64,000 nt of DNA from Panaeolus papilionaceus (lineage: Eukaryota > Basidiomycota > Agaricomycetes > Agaricales). This document shows, one piece after another, positions 46,154-60,271 of the stretch. The notes beneath the pieces are model-generated. The model searched no databases, had not been told where the DNA came from, and saw only the letters and a program-made list of their open reading frames with translations. The first letter of the stretch is position 1. Each line of letters opens with the position of its first letter. The stretch spans positions 1,426,001-1,490,000 of the forward strand of contig JADNRZ010000012.1 of the NCBI GenBank assembly GCA_015501605.1. Reading direction: 5' to 3'. The position numbers and the translations under genes were made by a program.

Positions 46154-47549
46154 TTAATACCCGAGTGTTTTTCTGGTCATGGTAATGAAGAGATCCTTGC
46201 TCTTTGCCATCCTGACAAACCAGTCCCCAAGCACGATTCCCCACAGGATGCCAAGGTACGCTGCACCCCCATTCTAATTTAAGGTCAGCAAGAAAATCGA
46301 TCGTGACATGAGATAGAGCAAACATACCACCCCATTGGTGAGAAGAATAACCTCGGAGGAGGACTTGTAAACTGCCGTCGGCTGTGCCCCAGACACGACA
46401 CGTTTGATGTTGGCCACGATCGTTGTGGTGTGACCTGTGTACTTGACGGCTTGCTTCACCTCATCCCAGTCGATGATGTCCCCTGCGGCAAATACGCCAG
46501 GGAGGCCTTCTACTTGAAGGTGCTGATTAACTCGCACATGTCCACGACTGGTAAGGATGTTCTTTCCAAGCGACGCCAGGAAAGCGGTGTTCGGACGACC
46601 ACCCCTGCAAGGAACCTTGTATCCAGGTGGTCAGCTCGGCTATACCGGCTTCAAATCAAACAAGATACTTACCACTAAATCGGCATTCAGCCCAACGCCT
46701 TTCTTGGTCGTGACGTTCGCAGCTGGGAAAGCAGGGATCCTTTCAACTTCATCATCAGCAATGATGGTTATGCCTCTTTCGGTCCAGCGTTGATCGACGT
46801 AGCGTCTGTATTTCTCCGGGTATACTGAGGAGAGGAGTCTTGATTCACGTTGTACGATGGTAATGGCCTTATCCTAGATAAAATTCAAATAAACAATGTG
46901 CCGAAGTTATCAAAAGGTGCTTTACCTTGTATAGATCCCTCAGCTCTCCAGCAAGTTCTAGAGAAAACGCGAGTTAGCGACATCGAAAATACAGCTTTAA
47001 GCGTGATGGGCTCACCAGATCCCACAGGGCCGCCACCAACGATCGCGATACCATTAGCGTTCCTAAATCGCTTCCTCCACTCGTTGATGTGAGCGACAGT
47101 CTCCAGACGACCTGGTGGAAACGCAAGCGGGCCCTCCCAGGTATTACCAGTCGCAATGACCAGAATATCGTATGGGTATGAAGCGCCAGTGTTAGTGGTG
47201 ACAACTCCTCCATCTCCACTCGCGTTGGATGAAACTGACGCGACGGCTTCGTGTACAACGCGACCGTTGTCTTTGGTGAAGAGTTTGTCGAGTGGGATGA
47301 GAACCTTGTCTTCAAGACTGCCTTCCTCGGTGACGACGGTGCGTAAGGATCCGATGTAATGAGCATAATATTCCCGTGCTTCAATGAGAGTAACGGTGCT
47401 CGCATCTGTCAACTGCTGAGAGAGCGACTTCGCAATCTGAGAGCCTGAAGCGAAAGCGCATCAAAGATATGCGAGGATGGACATGAGAGACCAGTAGACT
47501 CACCTGCAGCTCCTCCTCCAAGGACAACGATTCTTTTCCCAGAAGACAT
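46154..47549 (-). CDS. AIF/FSP1-like FAD-dependent NAD(P)H oxidoreductase (copy 2)
   Basis: Paralogue of 34436-35834. Start ATG 47549 (MSSGKRIVVLGGGAAG), then TVTLIEAREYYAHYIGS, PYDILVIATGNTWEGPLAFP, the NAD(P)H site GIAIVGGGPVGS and SSVYPEKYRRYV. RGGRPNTAFLASLGKNIL, GVFAAGDIIDWDEVKQAVKY and a C-terminal exon ending FITMTRKTLGY complete it. The exon layout and C-terminus match copy 1 (a final short exon of about 45 residues that begins NGGAA). Second-site GGGPVGS versus GGGAVGA and the serine/valine substitutions show moderate divergence. It lies between the MFS exporter and the halogenase, which suggests a redox step in the same pathway. Confidence 0.9.
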
Positions 47550-48413
47550 ATTCAATGCGTAGAAGATGCGAGTATGAATGGGTTGGGTGGTTTAACGGTA
47601 AGTCTCTGTTCTCATATATCCTCTAAAAATACACACAACGTTGATCGAGTCAAATTCTATCGTTCAGCAGTCGACATCGCCTAAAAACGAAGCTTGTGAT
47701 ACCACACTCTGTTTGTAAAGCGATATGTAACGCCTCGGAGATGAACTGCGTACAGGTTCAAGCCAAACAGGACCATAGTTCTCGAGATCTTCTGTTAAAG
47801 ACGCCACAGCTGCATTGTCAGCAGCACCTAGCAAAGCTAAATGTGGGTACATGCATACCATTCTGGAAAGTTCAAGGGCTCACAACTTGTGAAATATCGG
47901 CCGGATATGCATTGATCTCCTGCCGTCCCCGTTAGAGAGTTTCATTAGTGTATTGTTGTATTGTGTAGTCGATAGAAGTGCAGCACACGTACCAATTCCA
48001 AAGCTATTTCGGCAGTTCGCTGGGCCAAATCGTAGCGAGAGAAAATAAGTCTTCATTTGTATTCCTCACCTCGTCCATCAGGCACTCGGTTAGATAACAG
48101 GCGTATTTTTGTCCACATTGTAGAATACTCAAAATTCTGTCTCAGTTACGGTTCAGCCGTCAACATAACCTGAAGCGGAAATCAAGATTTCGAGATATAT
48201 GTGAAGTGCAGCGCCCATTGTTGTGGAATGCGTCTTTCTTCTGGAACCATCTGTCATGCGCTGTAGCGAATTTTGACGCGAATACAGTCAGATATCAGTT
48301 CAGATATTATTCATAGAATCGGTGTTACACACCAAGATCAACTTATACGCAATGTTCGTAGTACAAAAGTTCGATCACTTTCCATGACCTACCATACCAC
48401 GCATGACGATGAT
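47550..48413. other. Intergenic, no gene recognised
   Basis: Promoter of flavoprotein copy 2 and 3' flank of the halogenase. Frames at 47696-47935 and 48273-48512 (+) are unsupported; the latter overlaps the halogenase 3' end antisense. Confidence 0.5.
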
Positions 48414-50391
<1,978 letters not shown>

Positions 50392-52129
50392 TGTTGGGAC
50401 GACCTTCGTCCTATAGCGAGGTATTTCAAGAACCTATGAGATTTATCTGGAAAAATAGTTAGCCATCAAACATATATGAAACATAAGAAGTTAATCATAG
50501 GGAGGAGACTATTTCGGGGCATTGATCGGCTAGAGAGATAAACTGGTTGCAACTTCAAACGTGCACTCATGCGATCTACAGCTCCATTCTCAAGGTGCTG
50601 CTTCGAATGATGAGCTCGGAACAACTGAATATCGAGCACTGGATAGCGATAAGAAATGACCCTCATCACGGGAAAATGTTTAAAGGTAAGGCGGGGTCAG
50701 AGTAACCAAGTCAGATTACAATTACTCTAGTAAAATCATTAAAACGTTCCGATGCTGACCTGAATTGTGCGACTCAAGTTATCCGAATCTGCCAGTTGAT
50801 ACATGAAGATAAGAGATTTCAACTCACGAGCGAGTACGCCAACATCAAGAACACATAAGCGATGGAAAACCTTTCCATACGTAGGCGGAACCTGGGCATG
50901 GCGCGGTGAGAATGGATGTTCAGATTGGCCAAAAGAACAGAAAAGAAATACACACACTACATAAATATAGTAACGCCTGGATTGGATTAATTGCATGAGT
51001 GGCCTGGAAGCTTCCGCTGTGGTCAGAAGCCGACCATATCGTCAGCCAACTTGAACGATCCCTCGCATACTGGGTCGTCTTCACACTGAGTGTTTATCTG
51101 GCTAAACAGCTTCATGACGTGCCAAACACAACAAACTCGTTGTTTGGGAGAACTTGTTTGATTTGGGAAAGCATGGATTTACAACTGCGTCTATTATTGA
51201 CAGCGATCAGAACACTGAAAAACTCGTCAGCAAGACTCAAAAAAAATATCAAGTCATGCGTACCGTTGTCTACAATCGTTCAACACCCGCAAATTTCGGA
51301 TTCCAATCATAGGCACCAGCCATATTCTTCCCAATCCCAGGGGAAATCTTGGTTACAGTGCCGGATCCACAAGCAAATGGTTGTTGTCAAGGACCGAACC
51401 CAGTGCGCAAGAGTCCCCCGACCCTCTGCCTTCGCTAGGTTTGCGAGCTAGGACCAAGATTCTGCCCGGTGGCGATCTACAAAATAGACCTGAATTCCTG
51501 AGCCATTTTTTCCTGTCAGTAAAATTATCATCACAGAGCTTAGAACGCAACTGTCATGGAATAGCCGTGTGTGGCGGACCCATGATGACAGGCTTGGGGA
51601 AAGTAACGCACGCATGACTGTGTGACAACCCCTGTTGGGTCTCGCAACTTGCCGGCGGGCGTGCAGCGTGCATGAAACGGTAAATCTTCGTGGACGATTG
51701 CTATCCGAACTCCTCTCACTCAAAACACTTCCGATGCTATTCTTGCCAATGCAATCATGATATGTAAATATTAATAACCTGTAGCACTGCATGAAGTTTG
51801 CTTGCCATATGCCTCACAAGACGCGCCTAAATGTACACAAGTCGAAAGCACTCAAACTACATGTTGAAGTGAGGTAGGTAACGCAATATGGATGTCGCAC
51901 TGATTGGAGGGTTTATCACCGTTCAGACCCGTAATCACCGTGAAAATTAAGTCGCAAGGGAACATTGAGCTATGTTTACCAAATGCATGATCATAGTGGA
52001 GCTATCCATCTATTTCTGTTCTTGATTTCATCCGTGAAACCGGGAAAGTTACTTCACCAGATATAATACTCAGTATCAATGGTTGCTGGTACAAGATTGG
52101 CCTCACTCATCCTTCTCCTTCCCATATTA
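50392..52129. other. Intergenic, 1.7 kb; no convincing gene
   Basis: A 150-codon plus frame (50999-51451) looks like chance. On the minus strand near 51290-51350 a short stretch reading TVTKISPGIGKNMAGAYDWN looks protein-like, but it is flanked by stops and no further exons could be joined; it may be a relic of an unidentified gene. Upstream of DUF6534 copy h there is a TATAATA at about 52055. Confidence 0.4.
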
Positions 52130-54062
52130 ATGGCTGGAGAATCTCTAACACCCACCTACGGGATATGGCTCGTGTGCCTTTTCCTCGAGTCAATGTATGT
52201 ACAAACGGTAACCTAAGCTTCAGCTGGCGAAAAACTGAGACTTCTGTAGTTTGTATGGATGCGGCCTGTTACAGGCATGGTTATATTTCCATTGGTACAC
52301 CAGGGATCATTGGAGTATCAAAACGATGGTGCGGCCCCACTTTCCTCCAACTGGAAGAATGAGCGCTCAGGAGGTCACCTCAACAGGTAGCAGCACTAGT
52401 GTATGTCACGCCCTCTTTAATTTCAGCTTAATCTGATTGAATATGCTCAGAACGTTAGAGACCATACAAATTGTCTTCTACTTTGCAACTGGATATCAGT
52501 ATCTTGTTACCAATTTCGGAAACTTTGAGAACCTACAAGTAATTAATTGGTACGTGCGAGTCAAACGCTATCCATGTTCTATAGTCCATTGGACTCACAT
52601 CAACTACAATATTTGAAGGGAGGACTCAGTGCAGCTGGCGCCAACGGTTTGTCTTCATTTCTCTCCACTCACGCTCAAGAAACCGAGTCCATTTTTGTAG
52701 TACCTCACAGCGTTTCTGGTTCAATTGTAAGTCAACTTCGTATCCAGTTTGGATTATGAATATTCAAGGTTCTATGCAGATACTTCGCTTCGTGCATTTA
52801 CATGCGTCAGTTTGTTTTTTCATGCAAGGAAGAATTAGGAGTCTGAGATTCAAAGACAGTCAAAAGGGAAGCTAAGGTCGTGCCTATCCTCATTGTAAGC
52901 CTCCAACGATATCAATGGGAGAGCGTTGATTTTTTCTAACGCATTTGTGTGCTTCGTAGGCCGTATTCGCGCTTACTCAGCTCGGTGTGTATCCATGTTC
53001 AGCTCAACCCATTAACTTAACGGCTCACCTTACCTGCTTTAGGTGCCGGAATTGGTCCGTAATCACATCCTTTTAGTCTTAAAAAGACACTGATCATATT
53101 GACGTCACCACATTTGCAGCTCAAGACGTCGTTGTGTGAGTATCCCATCACTAGTAGACCCTGCAATATTGGTTGCCCGTACCGATACTAATGCACGAAT
53201 CCAGGTCAAAACTCAAAGTATTCAGCAAATTGGGGGAAACAGCGGTACTTCAGCCAGATCCTATCGATATTCTAGCGCCTACTCACAGCCACACAGCCAG
53301 TATATGCACTGCAAAGCGCAGCCACGCTAACCTGCGATCTTCTCATCACGGGTGCGTTGCTCGTACGATTGAACAAGGCAAAATCTGGGACGAAGGCGTA
53401 AGTCATGGTCCGGGGACGAAGTCCAACTGCCTGACTCACATTCTTTCAGCTCAAACTCGATGCTTGACATGCTCATGATCAACGCTATCAATCGCGGAGG
53501 GCTGACCGTACTCGCTGCTACACTGAACCTTGTGCTGGTATGTTCTTGAATCGAACCCCCGAAGACAACGAGGAAGTTGACACTCTACAGGTCTTGGCAC
53601 TGCCTAAAACGTTCTACTTCTTTATCGGACTCATTCTCAGTAGTAAATGTACGTCCATTCATTGTTGCCCCTGCCCATTGAAACCTTTGCTCAGCCGACT
53701 GTCTACCAGTATACATGAACAGCGCTCTCGCGACGTAAGCCAACTCATCTTCCCTTTCAATCTCCTACTAATACAGTTTAACTTCTCCATTATTCCAGTC
53801 TGAACAGCAGGCAGCACATCCGCGATCGATTCAACAATGTTATAGACGACTCGTTATCATGGCGATTGGGGACGATTTCTGGCTCCATCAGACCAAACAA
53901 CGCCTCTCGAACAGTCGAAGTCAATATTCACAGTGAAGTTCATACTGATTCGGAGCTGGTGCGTTTCGTTCTTTTTCCCCTCGGTACCAAATTACTGCTC
54001 TGACGAGGATGCGCGTGTAATAGGAGGTCAAGCGTGGCAACTTCACTGATGGCATGCTATAA
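52130..54062 (+). CDS. DUF6534 multi-pass membrane protein (copy h)
   Basis: Start ATG 52130 (MAGESLTPTYGIWLVCLFLE), aligned with copy a; an upstream in-frame ATG at 52079 would add 17 residues. LYGCGLLQAWLYFHWYTRDH, micro-exon at 52387-52400 (VAALV) and TLETIQIVFYFATGYQYLVT follow. YLTAFLVQL, YFASCIYM, ALQSAATLTCDLLITGALLV, NSMLDMLMINAINRGGLTVL and ALPKTFYFFIGLILSSK are further exons. YMNSALAT is spliced to LNSRQHIRDRFNNVIDDSLS. The tail exon is NNASRTVEVNIHSEVHTD, and a last exon EVKRGNFTDGML ends at the stop 54062. About fourteen exons, several under 60 nt. No lesion seen. The decayed copy c (7957-8435) shares its tail. Convergent with the amidase 215 bp away. Confidence 0.83.
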
Positions 54063-54276
54063 CGATGCTTTCCATCATATCTCCGTTTTGTACAACTATA
54101 AATTATAATTTAGAGTTTTGTGGTGATTCCCTCAACCTAATCGCGTCGTATTTGTATAACCATGATTGAAATGATATCTTTTTGTGCCAATCAAGCATTG
54201 AGCAAAAAAACATATGTCAATCACCCACAACAAGGAGGAAAGCGATCGATTCTTCTGATGCGGGTTGCACAACGTA

Positions 54277-56268
54277 CTAAACAGGTAAACCCTCGTATTT
54301 ACGACCAGATGTGGTAAGGAGACTTTCGATAATCTTCATACCCTCCAACACCTTCTCCTCTTCGAGTCGCTGTCCAACCACTTGGACACCAATCGGGAGG
54401 CCATGCATAGCTTCTGCGTCGTAGTCTTCATACGCTCCTCGTTCAATGCTGTTACGATGTGGCAAAGAACCGGATTTCAGCGTATCGGTGATCTTGTCGA
54501 CTTTGGTAATGGGGAGGACACCGGCCGAATAATCTAACTAAAAATACAAAGTAAAATCAAACCGAAGGGATCAGGAACGAAAAAATTGCTTACAATATTG
54601 AACAAGAACGTATATCCACAACTCGTAAACGCATTCTTCATCCCATTATGAGGAACAGCAGGAAGTGCATTCGGGACGGTGAGGAGAAAGTCGATTTTCG
54701 CCTCCCTATTCCACCAGTCGAACCATTTAGCACGATAAGCTTCTCTTTGAGCGACCCAGGGCCAGTACTGCACAACCGTCTTGGCATGCCAGATATCTAG
54801 CAACCCTGCGTAGGTCTCGTCGTGTCTGATGTAGCGAACCCAGAACGTGTAGAGATAGCGAAGAAAAGAGGGTAACTGGAGCATCCCAATCGCTTGAATC
54901 ATCCCAGCATCATTGGTCTCGATACGGGGACTTCGCATTGGTGATATCGCGGTTGCACCACCATCGGCCAAGATGAGCGCGGAGCCAATCTTAAAACCTT
55001 CATAAGGACTCGGTGGTGATCTGATAAACAAAATTTGTAAGCTCATAATTCTTGGAGAGTGGAGTAAACACGCACAAGTCCACAACTTCGTGTCCATTAG
55101 CTTTGAGAGTGTCGACGACAACTCTCAATGCGCGTTCGCATGCTGGGGAAGGTTTAACGACGCCTAAGAAAATAATTAGGTTTATGAGGGGAGAACGAGA
55201 ACGTGGCACTCATACCGTCGTCCCACATGACTCCCCATCGGATGGGCCGACTAGAAAGCTCAACGTCACGCCAGGGGATATTATGAACCTGTTCGTCGTT
55301 TCAGCCTGGATGACGGAAGAGAATCCGAGGATAACATACCGAATGATCATAAGTCCACGGCTTCATGGACATTACCGCTTTCCAAAAGTACTCCAGATCT
55401 TCCAATGTTTTCGCCATGGGCGAATACACCGCCAAAACGCCTTCTTGACCTGCCATACTTGTATTGTTGCCCATCCTAGGGAACCGTCCAGTGGATGCTT
55501 TGACGGTATAAATACCAGAGTAATGTGCTGGTACGCGTACACTTCCTGCGACGTCGGTCCCTATCCCAATGCGAGAGCCACCAAAAGCAAGGAGAGCCGC
55601 TTCACCACCCGTTGACCCACCTGCAGAATGTGCTGATGAATGAGGGTTGGTAGTCCTTCCAAAGACGTCGTTGTATGACTCAAAGGAAAGAAGGGTCACG
55701 GGGATGTTGGTTTTGACGAATGGAACGGCACCTGCGTCTCGCAGTAACCGCACAATGGCAGAATCGGACGTCATGGGCTTTCCCACCCAAGAGGAATACC
55801 CTATGCAAGAGTCGACACCTGCAATGCCAACAGTCTATGATTTTGCGTGAGCTATGTATGGGATTTAAAATTGGCACAGATAAGAAAAACGTACGTCTTT
55901 GAGACTGACTGGAACCCCTGCCAAAGGCCCTTCCCTACTAACTTTCTCTGCCCACCCCACGGCTTTGTTGATGAGTACCTCCGTCAGGCAATTGGTCTTT
56001 TCGTGAGCTTTGAGGGCCTGCTTTGAGTAGGCCTTGAGAGCTTCAATGGGTTGAATTTCCCCATTTCTGACCCGTTGGACAAGGGATGATACGGGCAGGT
56101 TGAGAAGGACTCGTTCCTTGTGGGTTAGTGGTGGAAGTGCAGCAAGACGCTGCTTGCGTTCCTCCTGCTTTTCCTGACTGAAAGATAAATTTAGGGTAAA
56201 TATATGAGATAATAGGTGTCCTATGGAGCTCACCAAGCACGACGATGACTGAACCAGGCAAAGAGCAT
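54277..56268 (-). CDS. Amidase signature-family hydrolase (FAAH/acetamidase type)
   Basis: Hydrolyses a carboxamide (fatty-acid amide or small amide). Start ATG 56268 (MLFAWFSHRRAW); no ATG was found further upstream in that frame. EERKQRLAALPPLT, VQRVRNGEIQPIEALKAYSK and GPLAGVPVSLKD carry the catalytic Lys. The signature GGSTGGEAALLAFGG..GIGTDVAGSVRVPA (about 55535-55625) keeps the cis-Ser (first S of GGST) and the nucleophile Ser (AGS). The Ser after the cis-Ser is Thr here. YWPWVAQREAYRAKWFDWWN and HGLPIGVQVVGQRLEEEKVL follow, with the stop at 54277. About seven exons and 560 residues, as expected. The catalytic triad is intact; substrate unknown. Confidence 0.92.
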
Positions 56269-57044
56269 ATCTTGAGGTTCAATAGCTCCCACAGCGTGCT
56301 TCTTGTATGGACACGAGGCATGAGCCAAAAAAAAACCGTATTCGGCTGTGACGAAGAACAATGACCCGGTATGTGAGCTTAAATTGGCCTGGTCAATGAT
56401 GGAGATTTTTTGAGCTCACTACTTATCAACCTAACATATATGGTCTAAGCAGCGACATGGTCATTGCCGGTTCGCAGCCTTTGGACAGGGTATTTGTCTT
56501 TCAGATGTTCATGCCTTGCAATCGCAAGTAATTTCTTATTATACACTGGAATAACAGTCAGTTCATCTGACTTTTTTTTTTTTTCCTTTTCCGAAATATG
56601 AGACGTACCTATTGCAATCCGTCGGCGCTGCAGCAGTCAAGACCCTTGTTCATCCTCGCCATACCTAAAACAGACCCAGAACGTCATATATTCTCGTTGC
56701 ATGTCCAAGTCATCAACAAATCTTGACGGAGAATAAAAGTTACAAGAGTGTGGAGGGTTTCACTGTGGAGACGGAGCATTGAAGAGAGCAGGGGGCTGGA
56801 CCCCCTGTGCTACTCAATTTGGTCGTGTTATGATTGAGGGACATGGACATAGCCGGCATCAACTTTGGTAATGAAGAGCTCGATGAATGGGATTAACGCT
56901 GGTTCGTAAAAATAGCCACGGATTTTTCACAACATTTCACCATCTGTTATCACCTCAAATATAATATTCACCCCGTACACTACGCTCTACAATTCGTCTA
57001 CCCAGCCCCTCGACTCTCACTTCCAACCCCCACGCATTTGTATC
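56269..57044. other. Intergenic, no gene recognised
   Basis: About 780 bp between the amidase start and the P450 stop; includes a T-tract near 56571. Nothing coding seen. Confidence 0.5.
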
Positions 57045-59706
57045 CTAACCCCCTCCCCCGTCCTCATCCACTAAACTTACCATCAATGGCATCGCTGGAG
57101 TCTTCCTGTCACCGCTCGCAATCACAGGGACGACGATAACCGACATGTTCCATGCGATCTCCTGAGAAATGCTGAAGTTGAGTTTTGGGATCAGACTCGC
57201 GAGGACAGTTTCTAGAGATCGGGGGCATATTAGCGAGGGGGTTGTCATAAGATGTGTAATAAACATACTCATTTCGAGTTGAGAGAATTTGAATCCACTA
57301 TAAAGTGTTGGAATGAGTGAGTATGAAGATGAGACACGGTCAAATATAAAAAACACGCACATGCACGCTCGTCCACCAGCACCGAATGACATCCTATTTG
57401 AATTTATAATCAGCTCGACAATAATAAAAACCCAGAAAGCAGATCATGGCACTACTCACAGGTGAGAATAGATACCCGGAATTTTCTCGTTAATGACTTC
57501 CTCTCTCATGTCTCCCAGCCACCTCTCAGGTTTCCATTCATACGCATCCTCACCCCATATTTCTTTGTTCCTGTTGGCTGCCAGGAGGCTGATGATGCAC
57601 ACAGTCCCCTTCGGTACATGAACCTCAGATGTGGTTCCCCCAGAGTCGAGCTTGATGGGTTTGGAGAGCGGGACTATGGTGTCTGACTTCGTTCTGTAAC
57701 GTTGGATCAGATTTGTTCAGAGGACCATAAATTCGGGAATAAATGACATACTCTCGCATTGTCTGCGTAATGGGGGCATATCTGAATCACAGCGAATGTC
57801 AGATAAAAGCACACCGGATAACGTTTTCAATAACTCACAATCTCATCGTCTCCCTGCAAACCGCGTCCAAATATGGCAAGGCAACGAGTTCGTCGTAGGG
57901 TATATTTCCACCAGCCTTCTTCTTTGCCTGGCAAAGCTCAGCACGTAGCTTAGCTTGCACTTCGGAGTGCTGCGCGAGGAGCCAAAGCGTACGAGAGAGG
58001 GCGTTAGAAGTGGTGTCCAGACCAGCAAATGTGAATGTTCTGGTGATGTGATCACGAGGGTTAAAGACGATCGTGTTGGTGAGGGGTAAGACGTACGAAA
58101 TTTGGCCATGAATTTCCTCTTCAGTTAGCTTGTCCTCCTCGGGGGCGTCCAAGTTTTGCTTCACTACGAGTTCGAAGGCGAAGTCAGTGGTATTCTTCAG
58201 AGCATTTCAAATGATGCTTACTCAGTATACTCAAAATATCCTTTCCTTTTGAAACCTTCAGCGTAACCTCCGCATCTCCATTTTCCAGCGCCTGCTTCTT
58301 TTCTCTATAAATCCCCAGACTTGTCTCATGAAGCGTGTCAACAACGTCCCTTATTTTCTTCAAACTATCAATAGGAAGATAGTCGATCATCTTACGACGG
58401 AAAGCCGGAGTTCCAATCTTGAGTGCGGGTTTGAGGAAGAACATGCGCAGGAACGCGAGGCGGAAAGCAAGAGGACTGCCGGGTGGTGAATGCCGATCAG
58501 AGAGATGACCCTAGGTGAGAAGGATGTTCACTTACACAAGCTGCTTCAAGGCTGAGCTGAAATTGTGTTCGACAAAGTTCTCCGAGAGGTCATCAAATGA
58601 GTAACCGAATCCGCTTTGACCAATTAGTTCCAGAGCCGCACGGCCCATCCAGAACACCATATCAATCTGTCAGAGCCCTCAGTTAGCATCGCACTATAAC
58701 TTGAGAGACATGCTTAAACATACCTCCTTGGGACCGCCTTTAACTTGATTTACCAGTGAATTCTGCAGCTATCCTCGAGTAAGATTAGCTTATGGGTCGT
58801 ATACGAAGGGCAGGCGTATACTGAACGCACTCTGTGTCCGATATCGTGGAACATCGGCACTGTAGACAAGAATCACTGAGTCCACTAACGTCAAAGAAAA
58901 GGCAGGTGAAATACGCACTCATGTCTCGCATATGTGCAGCTGAGAATGGGGGGTTGAGGAGCCGTCGTTGCCTCTTGTGTGCATCGCCTTCAGATCACAT
59001 CAGTAACTTGTGCAAAGGGGTGGAGAGACCGACTATGTGCACACCTGAGACAGCGAAGAGCCCGCTACCAAAATATAACTTGGCACCACTAGAAGCAGAT
59101 TTAGTCCTCATCTTCTGTTTCTATAGCTTGGTTGCGACCTACAGGATGTTGGTGTCAGGCAGCTGGAACGCCTGGTCCTGTAGGGTAGATCCAAAGCGCT
59201 TTCGTTAGAGAAATTCAGATACTCAACGTATAGGAGCGTACTTTGACAAGCATTTGATACATCGCTTTCGTGTCGAATATATAGAGCAGCGTTCCCTGAT
59301 AATCACGATTCGTTCATTGCAATCCACGATATCATAAAGGGAATCATCTCACCCCTACTCCTCCATGAAGCTTAGTAACTCCTCCGTCTAGACAAAAGCG
59401 TAAAGAGAATGTCATAAAACAAGTATGTCGAGGAAGTTCTGGAACAACCACTCACACGTCTCCCATATCTTACGATGGAAATCCCATCCATTCGCGTCAA
59501 AAATTTGGGGTATAACGCCTACAATATCTCATCAGAAACCACCTCTGGTGAATTTGGCCTTCAGAAAACCTACCCTTTACACGTGACGCGGGTGGTGGTC
59601 CAGGAATATCATCCAACGGACTTTTGACGAGTATACGACGGAGGATCTTCCAAGCAGCGTAGGAGGCAACAGCGATTTGGACGTATTGAAGAAGTGTGAG
59701 TTGCAT
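57045..59706 (-). CDS. Cytochrome P450 monooxygenase (array member 1)
   Basis: ER membrane haem monooxygenase. Start ATG 59706: N-terminal anchor MQLTLLQYVQIAVASYAAWK and proline-rich hinge IPGPPPAS. I-helix oxygen-binding AGLDTTSNALSRTLWLLAQH (about 57970-58030), K-helix ExxR in CRETMRL (about 57850), and EWKPERWLGD. The haem loop FGAGGRACIGFKFSQLEM is split by an intron, with the Cys encoded about 57370. C-terminus KTPAMPLMVSLVDEDGGGG, stop at 57045. About twelve exons. All canonical motifs are present. The RACIGFKFSQLEM pattern is shared with multicopy basidiomycete P450 clans (CYP5150-like in style, not firmly assigned). Paralogue of the gene at 60272-62910. Confidence 0.92.
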
Positions 59707-59807
59707 GATCCAGGTATCGAATATGAATATAGTGTGTATGGGCTATTCCAGAGTGAAAGTAGCAGGGTCTGAGTGTTGAAGGAAACATATTGGTGACATC
59801 GCCGTTG

Positions 59808-59815
59808 TTATATAA
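59808..59815 (-). promoter_or_regulatory. TATA-like box of P450 array member 1
   Basis: TTATATAA about 100 bp upstream of the ATG at 59706. Confidence 0.4.
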
Positions 59816-60271
59816 ATGTTGCCCTGAGGCAGGACTGCGATGTGGCCGGAAGCAGAACATGTAAGCAAATCTAAAAATAGTTCACAGCATGTTTGCAATC
59901 ACTGACCTGACTCTTTCTCGCCTTCGGGACCGCGAGCTCTGGCGGTAAACGGGCAAATGTTCCAATATTTCTGACTCGACTCAGGGTTGAAGCGTGAAAT
60001 GTTGATGATAACCAGGCTGCTCATCACCGAATATACCTCAAATAAAAACCAACATACGAGAGTTGCGGAAGTAATGGCAGAAAATGTAATCGTTAGGGAT
60101 GTATCAGTGCATTAGTCAATTCATCCCTGCAAGCCAAAGATCCACATCTTGGATGCTACTTATGCAGGCTGGAACAATCGGAACACCATTAAATGGAGTA
60201 TAGACATAGAACGACTCGTCTACAACGTTCATGGAACAGTCCTTTATTTATCAACAATCAACCATCAGCTT
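59816..60271. other. Spacer between P450 genes
   Basis: About 450 bp without coding signals; holds the 3' flank of P450 member 2 and the upstream end of the member 1 promoter. Confidence 0.5.
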
